Assembly (NCBI GenBank): GCA_039545355.1
Contig: BCJJ01000006.1
Coordinates: 496,001 to 560,000 of the forward strand
Length of the DNA stretch: 64,000 bases
Reading direction: 5' to 3'
From: Trichosporon coremiiforme
Lineage: Eukaryota > Basidiomycota > Tremellomycetes > Trichosporonales > Trichosporonaceae
Part shown: one piece after another, positions 56,052 through 64,000 of the stretch
Position numbering within the stretch: the first letter of the stretch is position 1
Layout of the letters: each line of letters opens with the position of its first letter
Made by a program: the position numbers and the translations under genes
Notes under the pieces: generated by a model
The model's database searches: none
Seen by the model: the letters and a program-made list of their open reading frames with translations, nothing else
What the model was told of the DNA's origin: nothing

Positions 56052-58151
56052 ATGCGCGCCGGCCTCCTCGCGCTCGCTCTCTTCGTGCCGGGCGCGAAGG
56101 CTTTCTGGCCCTTCAAGAAGGAACGATTCACCGCAGAGATCCTCCTCGATGCTGGCTCGCTCGGTCTCGATCCCGCCGTCGGTCGGATAGCGGCCATCGG
56201 CGACGTCAACGGCGACCAAAAGTGAGCCACCAACTGCCAACGCTCTGACACGTCCCAGCTCCGACCTCTTCTCGATCGAGCCGAACCGGAAATCGGTCCA
56301 GGTTTGGCTCTGGAACCGCGACAAGTGGCAGTACGATGCCGGCCCTCTGCTCGAGTTCGACAAGCTCGTGTACAATGTCATCCCCGCCGACTTTAATGGA
56401 GACGGACGGCTAGACCTTCTAATCATGACCGGAGACGAGGACCAGCGGTGGTCCAAGTCCGACAAGAGCCTGCAGTTGACTGTTGTGCTCGGCAACGAGA
56501 CCGGATTCGGCGAGCGATGGGAACTCGACAATTCTGGCCGGCATCAGCCTTTCGTGTTCGACGACGAGCACAATCTGCTGCCGTCGCTGCTCGGGTACCT
56601 CCCTGATGGAGACCGGGACAACAACCTCCGCTCGTGGAAGAACGTCGATGGCTCGCCAATGAAGGTTGGGCGGCCCAGCCTGTTCCCGATCGACTCGGGG
56701 TGCACGCTCGCGAACCCCCACTCGTCGGCGTACGTCGACATGGACGGCGACTGTGCCCCGGATGTCGTGCTGCACTGCCAATCGCCAAAGGCGAACAACC
56801 GCAAGCTGCAGGTGTACGAGAACCGGGGGACGGAGGGCTACGTCGTGGCGAACGTGATCGACCTGCCGACATACAGCCGCGCGGTGACATTTGCGGACAT
56901 GAACCGGGACGGTGCCGTCGATCTGGTGTTCGCCACATGCAAGCGGCACATGCAGTCGTCAGGTCTGGGAGAGGAGTGCAGCATCAACATCGCGTACAAC
57001 ATCCAAGCCCCAGTGTGCTCGGGCGAGTGGTCGCAATACGAGAAGGACGGCCGACTGCGATGCCGCGGCTGGGGTGAGCTCTGCCAGTCCGACCCGAACT
57101 GGGGCTTCGACTTCTCCGAGAAGCGGGGCACGTTCCTGAGTGTGCCGCTCGAAGAGCTATTTCCGGGGCAGAGCGTTGAGCTCCTGCTCTCGGTGCCTGG
57201 CAACGCGCACATCCCGCTCCCGCTGCGACCGGGAGATTTCGATGTTGACGGCTTCCCCGACCTGCTTGTTACCCTCAAGACTGACAAAGGAACGCAGGTC
57301 AAGATCTTGAAGAATGTGCCGTGCGGCAAGGGTGTCGCCGGGTGCGCTGGGCAGCCGAAGGGCAGCCGTGGGCTCATCATCGCCCAAGGCAAGGGTTATG
57401 AGGCGCTCGAGGCGATCACGGACGCCGAGGGTGCGTCCTGGATCGATGTCGACGATGATGGTTCGCTCGACATCCTGGTTCAGCGGTCGGGAAAGCAGAA
57501 GGGCAGCAAGGCGCACGTTACGTTCATCCAGAACAATTTCTACCACGATGCCTTCTTCCTCAAGGCTCAGGTGCTGAACGGAGCGTGCGACCGCGACTGT
57601 GTCCCTGCGGACGGAGGAAAGAAGTACTCGTCCCTCGGTGCGAGCTACTCTGGCGCGACGTTCAAGTTCACTGTGTTCGATACGGCAGGCAAGCGGCACG
57701 CGCAGCAGGTCCCGCAGCTGCCGCAGGTCGCGCACCACGCCCTGTACTCGCCACACACCTACATCGGCCTGGGACGGACGAACAACTACGTCGAGGTAAG
57801 CTTTCTTGTTGCGCTTTGAGCTGACCCCAGAACCTTGTCGTCGGCACGTCTCTCCTGCCGCCAGGCAACACGCACCACCTCGAGTCGCTCATCCCGAACT
57901 CGCAGGTGATAATCAACCCGCCATGGGCTTTGAGCCCGAAGGCGAACACGAACGTAAAGACGCGCTCGACCGAGTGGCAGTCCGAGCTCTTCCTGCACCC
58001 AGGCGACTGGATCCCGTGGGTCGCGGCGGCAGTGGTCGGCACCGTGCTCTTCCTCGGCATGGTGGTCGTGTGGCTGAACGACAGGGAGAAGAAGGAGGAC
58101 GAGAAGGAGCGCAGGCGCGCACTCCACGCTATCAACTTCCAGGCTTTGTAG
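56052..58151 (+). CDS. FG-GAP/VCBS-repeat type I membrane protein (ITFG1/TIP-like)
   Basis: Three exons (56052..56221, 56259..57795, 57831..58151) give 675 aa. A signal peptide (MRAGLLALALFVPGAKA) is followed by a beta-propeller with DxDxDG calcium loops: GDVNGDQNSDLFSIE, PADFNGDGRLDLLI, VDMDGDCAPDVVL, ADMNRDGAVDLVF, DFDVDGFPDLLV and DVDDDGSLDILV. Near the C terminus WIPWVAAAVVGTVLFLGMVV is a single TM, with a short basic cytosolic tail (LNDREKKEDEKERRR). This order matches ITFG1/TIP, a conserved eukaryotic membrane glycoprotein of ER or surface. The molecular role in fungi is not established. Confidence 0.9.
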
Positions 58152-58275
58152 AGGAATACTCGCTCACGTACTGACATAGACTACGACCGCATGTATTATT
58201 AGCTCAGGTTCGGGTGTTCCACTGATGCCAGATTCTAACATTCTATGTCTATAACAGCAGGTGATTCTATAAGTA

Positions 58276-59718
58276 TCATGGCGCTGCGCCGGCTTCGATG
58301 TCAACTTCAAGATATGCGACCAGCCGATTCATGTCCGCGGGCGGAAGGAGCATGACGGTTACGTCGAGCGCGCGAATGATCTTGGCGCAGACGTACAGTG
58401 ACGGACACCGTCCCTTTGGCGTCATCAGGTATCGCGCACCCAGGTATGCGCCTATGCTGTGGTCGGTAGCTGCCTCTGCCATTTCAATGCGGTCATCGTC
58501 AATCTCCAAGGACTGTTCCACTGGCTCCGTCGAGTCCGATTCCGTGTCGCTGAAATCTTCGTCGTCAACCCCGTCATCAAACCTCTCATCGTCGGCGTCG
58601 TAGTCCGGTTTCTTTGGCTCAACGTACCCCACTTCCACCTCAGCGCCCGGTTCCGTCCCTGGTCTCGGTGAATCGAATCGCCTGCACTTCGTCGACCCAT
58701 CGTACGCTGAGGAGAAGGAGTTTTTACGTTTTCTTGTCTGAACGGGCGACGATGGCACCAGCTCCGGATTTTCAATCTTTGCACGGGCCAGGAGCTCCGT
58801 CACGAACGGCGACATGACAGGCAGCAGGCGTGTGAAGCGCCCATTCCGAGGTTGATCCAGGATTAGGCGGTGTGCAGCGTGCGTCCATCTACTGAGGGCC
58901 TCCAGCTCATCCTCATTCGCGCCCCTTTCACCTTTCGAGAAGGTGAATGGCAGCCGCTCTTCCACACTCTCCTGCTTCATCCTAGCGACGAAGTTGACGA
59001 ACCCCTCTGCATCGAGGGCTGAGGCGACTCCACCCGGCTCCTCGCGTTCCGACGGTGAACGAATGTCTTCCATAGCGAAGATGCGATCGCCAAGAGCAAA
59101 CACTCGCGCGAAGGAGGCACGGAACGCGCAGAGCCCGAGGACAGCGCCGGTGACTTGATACGTGAGAGCGGCGAAGATGATACTCTGGAGCAAGACCTCC
59201 CTTCCGAGATCCGTCCAGCCGCGCAGGCTTCCCGACGCCGTAGCCGTCATCGGTGCTCTGCAGTCCGGCGACGCGGTCCACAGAAGATTGGGGCTGCACG
59301 CGTGTTTCATGATCCGTCGCTCGAACCGGCGTGTCGAGCGTGTTCTCGGAAAACGAGAGTCGAGGGGACGGGCGAGCTTGATGCTCCAGAGTGCGGGACG
59401 GCCGTCCACTGTCAAACGTTTCATGGGCATTTTCTCCTGCACGCCGCTCTCGTAGCTCCGCTCCGTGAATGGGAGGGACAGGAGGGTCGCCCAGTACCTT
59501 GAGAAGTGGACGTCGGCACCCCACGGGTCCGCGCACATGTACACCAGGCGCTGAGTTATGTTGTGCGCCTCCTTGCGGCTCGGCAGAGGTGTCGGATCGC
59601 AGGGCGTCATACCGGCAAGTGCACCGGCGGCTTGCTCGTACTCTGCGCCGTGCTCGTGATCTGCGCTGTCGGGGACGGGCATGCTGGGGATTGATGTGTT
59701 GGGAGAAGAAGCAAACAT
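58276..59718 (-). CDS. Unrecognised single-exon protein
   Basis: A single exon of 480 aa from MFASSPNTSIPSMPVPDSAD. The middle has hydrophobic stretches (VLLQSIIFAALTYQVTGAVL, then GLCAFRASFARVFALGDRIF), the third quarter a basic cluster (TRKRKNSFSS) that could be a nuclear signal, followed by a long acidic low-complexity region (DDERFDDGVDDEDFSDTESD) and an ordered C terminus (AAYLGARYLMTP-like, then VMLLPPADMNRLVAYLEVDI). No family is recognised. Codon use and length support a real gene. Confidence 0.62.
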   Translation of the reverse strand: MFASSPNTSIPSMPVPDSADHEHGAEYEQAAGALAGMTPCDPTPLPSRKEAHNITQRLVYMCADPWGADVHFSRYWATLLSLPFTERSYESGVQEKMPMKRLTVDGRPALWSIKLARPLDSRFPRTRSTRRFERRIMKHACSPNLLWTASPDCRAPMTATASGSLRGWTDLGREVLLQSIIFAALTYQVTGAVLGLCAFRASFARVFALGDRIFAMEDIRSPSEREEPGGVASALDAEGFVNFVARMKQESVEERLPFTFSKGERGANEDELEALSRWTHAAHRLILDQPRNGRFTRLLPVMSPFVTELLARAKIENPELVPSSPVQTRKRKNSFSSAYDGSTKCRRFDSPRPGTEPGAEVEVGYVEPKKPDYDADDERFDDGVDDEDFSDTESDSTEPVEQSLEIDDDRIEMAEAATDHSIGAYLGARYLMTPKGRCPSLYVCAKIIRALDVTVMLLPPADMNRLVAYLEVDIEAGAAP

Positions 59719-59928
59719 CGGGCATCTCTCGGGCGGCTGACTGTTACTCTCTTCGCGTGCGTGCTTCCCAGAGTGACGCGTATGACTTTTCTGCGCTAGT
59801 GCTAGTGGGTGGCGAACCAGTCACCCGCACAAATAGATCCACCTCTCACGGACGGCCCATCCTCGGCTGTCTGGAAGCACACGTCGATGCATAGTCCATA
59901 CCTATGGCTACTTATCAGATCAGACCGC

Positions 59929-60523
59929 CTAGTTGTCGTGAAGGTCAAAGTCCCAGACCTGGTTCGAGCTGTTCTCGATCCACTGCCACAACTGCACGGG
60001 GCCAGGGACGGCGCCGTCCTTGCGGTCGAGGGCGAAGACTGGTGTCAGTTGTCATCCTGTGGCCTAACTCACGAGTCTGGTCGAGACTGCCCGAGACCAG
60101 CTGGTTGCCGTCGCGCTCCCAGTCCTGCCACTTGTTGTAGCGGTCGGGAGTGCAGGCCGCGACGCGCACCTGCTGGCCTTGCTGGGGCGGGTCCGAGGTG
60201 GCTGTTGTCAGTTTCATCCGATTTGGAGAGCGGACCGTCCGTCAGTCACAGGGGGTCTGCTCACTGTTAGCATTGATGCAGCGGTCGGCCGCCGAGAGCG
60301 GGTACCAAGTGATCGTCTCCGTGTCGCTGATAAGACGAGTGCCCCACTTCTGGTTGTCGCTGTTGTCGCATTCGGCAGTGACGAGGGGGAACTCGCGCTT
60401 GTCGCCGCCAGAGCAGGGGTCGATGGCAAGGCAGAACTGCGGCTGGCCCTGCGGGTGCAGGTAGTAGTAGCGAGCCGAGGCAGCCGAAGCGAGGAGAGCG
60501 ACAGTGACGGGGAGGTGCAGCAT
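59929..60523 (-). CDS. Secreted beta-trefoil (ricin B-type) lectin-like protein
   Basis: Three exons (60523..60265, 60201..60073, 60038..59929) give 165 aa. The signal peptide is MLHLPVTVALLASAASA. Three beta-trefoil repeats are marked by their Q/N-x-W motifs: NSDNQKWGTRL, DRYNKWQDWERD and NSSNQVWDFDLHD. Paired cysteines (FCLAIDPC, AECDN, DRCINAN, AACTPD) would form disulfides. The first junction creates an N-T-T glycosylation site. Carbohydrate binding outside the cell is the expected role; there is no catalytic domain attached. A TATATAA-like element lies about 55-60 nt upstream. Confidence 0.85.
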
Positions 60524-61213
60524 GATGAGGAAGTTGAGTTGGAGGGGATACTGACGACGAGATGAGAGTCAGTCGTTCATATAAGGCTCAGATCGAGTGG
60601 GTCAAGATCTCGCCGAGTTCACCGCATGGCACCGAGCATAGGAATGACGACGTTCAAACGCTCGGAGCCGGTGTGCGAGCTCCGCAGTTATCGTCCGCAT
60701 CCCGACGCCGCGATTCTTCGGTGCTCGGTATGGCGATGCATAGCTTGCAGGGATCCCGGATGTACACGGAACACCCCTGCTTGATGTCAGGACTTCGAGA
60801 ACAGTGATCGAAAGCATGACGTCGCCGTCGCTCGCAGGCGAGATCGCAAGTATCGACGGTGTAATGTTCCCACGGTCGCTGCTTAGAGGAAGGCAACAAC
60901 TTCGAGGCCCCATCCTCGATGGGTCGACGCATTCACCCTTGCGACACCTTTCATGCTTTCGACTGGCCCGTCTTTACGACTTTCTGTACAACGCCATTGT
61001 CATTTTCTTGCCCAGTTATGCCGTGACTCATGCTGCTGATGGTACACAAGATAACCCTTAGATGGGCGATCAAAGACTGACAGGGCACACGACTTCAAAT
61101 CAGACCCATCTCTGTCCGCTGTCTCTTCAATCTCTCATCGGCTCAACAGCGTAACGACTCACTTCTTGCTTTAACATCTTGGGATTAGCCACAGCTGCGG
61201 AAGAGGTATCGCT
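60524..61213. other. Intergenic stretch
   Basis: The lectin promoter (ATATAA near 60579-60584) and an otherwise featureless region before the F-box-like pseudogene. Confidence 0.45.
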
Positions 61214-61663
61214 ATGCCGCGCACCATCGCTCAGAGAAAGCTTCTGTCTGTACTACCGGCAGAGATTCTCCTTTATATTCTCGAACAGCTGAACCGCCAC
61301 AGCCTACGATGCGTCATACTAGCCAACTCGGCCATGGCAGCCATGGCAGCCATAGCGAGAACTCTGTGCTACAGGTTCGGCGCGTTCAGCAAGTCCATCA
61401 TTGCTGAGGCGAGGGGATGTCAAGATGAAGGAGAACGAAGATCTGTTCAGCTCAATCGCGGCAGAAGGAAGGAGTACTTTCGGCACCCATTTGTGGCTAC
61501 AGTTGAGTTCATTTCGATGGAAGACTGGATCAGGCGCGACATGTAGGAGGATATCTTCACCCACGCTGAGCTGGAACCTTGGCTCAGAGCGATGCGCGAG
61601 GAGGAGGCAAGCAAGGATCGGGACGCTCTGAAGGGGCCGATAGTACCATTAGAGCATGCATAA
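61214..61663 (+). pseudogene. F-box-like family member with single nonsense codon (copy 3)
   Basis: The frame opens MPRTIAQRKLLSVLPAEILL, then YILEQLNRHSLRCVILANSA and LCYRFGAFSKS, an F-box-like start like copy 1. It continues RRKEYFRHPFVATVEFISME and DWIRRDM to TAG at 61544-61546. The same frame carries on EDIFTHAELEPWLRAMREEE to TAA at 61661-61663. Copy 4 reads RRDTWEDFF at the same place, so the TAG replaces a Trp codon (TGG to TAG). It is otherwise intact, so decay is recent or the stop is read through. Confidence 0.6.
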
Positions 61664-61747
61664 TGACATCATGCCGTTCGAGCATGCAAAGGGAGCGGTT
61701 TCGTTGCAGTCAGCCCTTGAACCCACGTACAAGGCGATCATTCCTGC

Positions 61748-62995
61748 TTAGTGAGTGATGTCCGTCATCGGCGTCGCCAACGCCAGACCGCTCGATCCAC
61801 CCTTGGTCTTCAAGTATAGCTTGATGTCTTCTCGGTGGGGACACTCGCGTGCGCGGTGTCCTGGGTCGTCGCACGTGTAGCACGTGGCCTTGGGCCGTGC
61901 TCCGGTCTCGGAGGTCGGAGCCCGTTTGCCTCCTCGGCCTCGGCGGCCGCCACCGCGGCCACCTTGGCCACCCTTGCCCTTTCCTCGGCTGCTGGGTTCA
62001 ACATAGGTGGGGGCTGCCAGGGCGGCGGCTGAGGGGACGTCCTGCGGTCTCTTACGGTAGTACCTTCGTTGGTCTTCCGCTATCATCTCGAACTGGCTCA
62101 ACGCGAAGGTCCATCGATCGTCGTCGTCGTTGGTGGGACGGTACGACTTGACAAGGAACTTGTACGGCATCATGGCTAGTGGCAGTGAGTTGAGCCAGTA
62201 GTCTGTCTTCTGGTCAGGCGTGCGTGGCACGCCAGCCCATTCTGCGCGCTGACAGAGTAGATTGAAGGCCTCCATGTGGTCTTCCATGTCCGTCACCGTT
62301 GCACTCGCGGCCAGGTAGATGGTCTCGAACTGCTTCGCGATCTCCATCCGTTCGAGCTCGACCATGTACTTGAAGTACGACTCGACGGTCTTCCAGATCA
62401 ACGCCGCGTCCTCGAGACTCTCCCACATCGAGCGATAGACGTCGCTCATGTTCTCCAGGATCAGGCTGCGTGCGGCCAGCTCTCGCTCGCGCCACTCACA
62501 TTGGTCCTTAGTACGCTTCGAGATACGGTTTCGGAGGCGCTCTTCGGACCCTTCGGCGGCGGAGAGCGACTGGCGCAGCCTCTGGTCGCCGTTGGAGGCG
62601 ACGAGGGACTTGATCTCGGGGGCCAGCGTGGCCATCGCGTCGGCGCCGACTGCGGTGGACGAGGCGGACGTGGACGCTCGTGTCGTGTGCTGTGTGGGCG
62701 GGAGGTCAGTAGCGTCGAGGGCATCGACCTTTGCGGCGAGGTCCGACCCGTGCTTGGCGAGGGCGGCGTCGAGGGCGTCGACCTTTGCGGCGAGGTCCGA
62801 CACATGCTTGGCGAGGGCGGCGAGGCGTTCAGTGTCGGCCGCGGCCTCGGCGAGCGGGTACGGGTCCCTGTCGAGGCCATCGATGATGTTGATGGTGCGA
62901 TGGTAGGTGGCGACGGATCGCACGTCGCACCGCCATTTGAAGAAAGTCGACCTGGAGGCCAATCTCGTGACTGATTTCTTGTCAGTCGCTATCAT
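61748..62995 (-). mobile_element. Retrotransposon gag-like gene (Ty1/copia-type) without pol
   Basis: A single exon of 415 aa. The copia-type gag order is clear: SRSTFFKWRCDVRSVATYHR at the start, RSMWESLEDAALIWKTVESY, then FETIYLAASATVTDMEDHME, LCQRAEWAGVPRTPDQKTDY, and near the C terminus a Gly/Arg-rich stretch followed by one CCHC zinc knuckle CYTCDDPGHRARECPH. Residues about 60-95 contain two copies of LAKHxSDLAAKVDALDA, a coiled repeat. No protease, integrase or reverse transcriptase follows; the neighbouring 61.2-61.7 kb holds an unrelated pseudogene on the other strand, and no long terminal repeats were seen. It is either a truncated element or a domesticated gag gene. Confidence 0.75.
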
Positions 62996-63164
62996 CGTGT
63001 CCTGTGTTGACGTGGTAGTTCGGAGATGAGGAGAGGGTATCGGGTAGACTAATGACTCTCAATCTGTTGAGTTGTGACTGGTATGAAGAACAACTGCATC
63101 GACAGACCCGGCGTCTCTGGCTACTTACGTACTACTGACACCGAGCTGTAGCTCTGGTCCGACG
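62996..63164. other. Upstream flank of gag-like gene
   Basis: No LTR, primer-binding site or gene recognised. Confidence 0.4.
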
Positions 63165-63562
63165 GTGGTGAGAGATAAAGTAGTTGTTAATGCCTTTTAT
63201 TACGTTCCTGATTCTGAATTAGGATTTGGCTCGGCTCGCCATCCTTGTCGGCTTACGTCAGTAACCGAGAGCCATCGTCAGGTAGCGAGCACGGTGCTTG
63301 CCCTTGAGCTTGAGCCTCTTCTCAACAGAGGGAAAAGCACTTCCGCAGGGAACTGAGAGAGTCGCCTTTTGGATGGCCACGCCGCCCACTCGAACCCATC
63401 ACGACAGCGTGCGAATTGATCACGATGGAGGAATGGGTCAGGCGAGACACCTGGGAGGACTTCTTCATCCGGTTCGGGATGGAGCCATGGCTTGAGAGGA
63501 TGCGAGAGCAAGCGTCCACGGGCCAAATACCATCGGCCTTCATAGAATCACGTATCGATTGA
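63165..63562 (+). pseudogene. F-box-like family fragment, frameshifted (copy 4)
   Basis: The first frame reads ASTVLALELEPLLNRG, and after a slip in the GAGGGAAAAGC run near 63330 the next frame gives KHFRRELRESPFGWPRRPLE, then TMEEWVRRDTWEDFFIRFGM and EPWLERMREQASTG to TGA at 63560-63562. The pairing LNRG then KxxFR matches copy 3. The F-box-like N terminus is missing; the 5' limit is a guess. Confidence 0.5.
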
Positions 63563-64000
63563 ACACTTCGCGAACTTGTGCTCTGCCATCACTGAGACCG
63601 AGAAGCTGTCAAAGGTACAGTATCGAGGGCAACGCGTCGTTTCGATTCTGGCTTGGGGGGCGTTCATGACAGGAGGCAGACAATGTTATCTCGATCAGCG
63701 ACCTCGCAGCGGTGGTGTGCGGCACCAAAGCGGGGCGCATGCACACAACCTCAGCGATCACCCACCCGCGCGGACGCGCTTGTCATTCTCAACAGCTCTC
63801 CAGAACCCACTCACTCGCCATCCGCCAGTCCTGCCATACAGCGTCTTATTACCATGGCTCTCGCGCGAATTTTCGGCCTGGTCTCTCCGCCCACGGCTTA
63901 CCCCGAGACGAGCAGGAGGTCATTTTGAAGCGGCTGAAGCGCATCGACATCAAGCGGCACCCTTCCGACGAGTGCAGGCTGGAGTAGCGCAGCCTGCGCA
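63563..64000. other. Right-edge stretch
   Basis: No complete gene. A short frame near 63900-63987 (DEQEVILKRLKRIDIKRHPS) looks protein-like and might be the last exon of something, but no start or splice partner was found. Confidence 0.35.

Noticed and set aside
61670..63165. Search for LTRs or a primer-binding site around the gag-like gene
   Set aside because: No matching terminal repeats or tRNA-complementary stretch could be seen by eye.

Overview
This window is nuclear DNA of a basidiomycete fungus, most likely a yeast of the Tremellomycetes (Trichosporonales/Cryptococcus side). The evidence is intron-rich genes with very short introns (often 33-50 nt), GTGAGT-type donors and a CTGAC or CTAAC branch site lying almost on the acceptor (for example GCTGACATCAG). 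Gene content agrees: a Cryptococcus-like RAS1, alternative oxidase, flavohemoglobin, PEX2, DPH5 and a TFIIIC zinc-finger subunit. The placement is inference from gene structure and family resemblance; no search was run. All gene models were spliced by hand from conserved frame, splice signals and phase.

Layout. 0-8.8 kb: the end of an Arg-Asp repeat protein, a decayed secreted Ser/Pro-rich gene, an aspartyl protease, an FMN-binding PNPOx-like protein, an MFS transporter, and a long gene-poor stretch holding one intron-containing tRNA-Gln(UUG). 8.8-20.9 kb: two neighbouring PLP enzymes (2,2-dialkylglycine decarboxylase-like; intronless Cys/Met-metabolism enzyme), a glutathione transferase-like protein, a DUF4211-type nuclear protein, an ADP-ribosylglycohydrolase, a divergent pair of class II aldolase paralogues (one without its metal ligands), and DPH5. 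21-35 kb: an AA14-like secreted protein lacking copper ligands with a long C-terminal extension, flavohemoglobin with two in-frame starts, a small secreted Cys-rich protein, a Zn2Cys6 regulator and alternative oxidase. 37.8-47.9 kb: the TFIIIC subunit, a decayed GPI-type wall protein, two unrecognised genes that may share a promoter, a SET-domain protein and a large S9-like peptidase/esterase. 50-60.5 kb: RAS1 with micro-exons, an unrecognised gene, a Dabb-domain protein, PEX2, an ITFG1/TIP-like FG-GAP membrane protein, an unrecognised single-exon gene and a secreted beta-trefoil lectin. 60.5-64 kb: a gag-only retroelement gene between two broken members of an F-box-like family.

There is no obvious pathway cluster. 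Genes are mostly independent housekeeping, stress and secretion genes, often in divergent pairs. Recurring themes are respiration and NO stress (flavohemoglobin, alternative oxidase), secreted or wall proteins (protease, AA14-like, lectin, Cys-rich protein, two pseudogenes) and gene decay. At least six loci carry in-frame stops or frameshifts, four of them from one dispersed F-box-like family.
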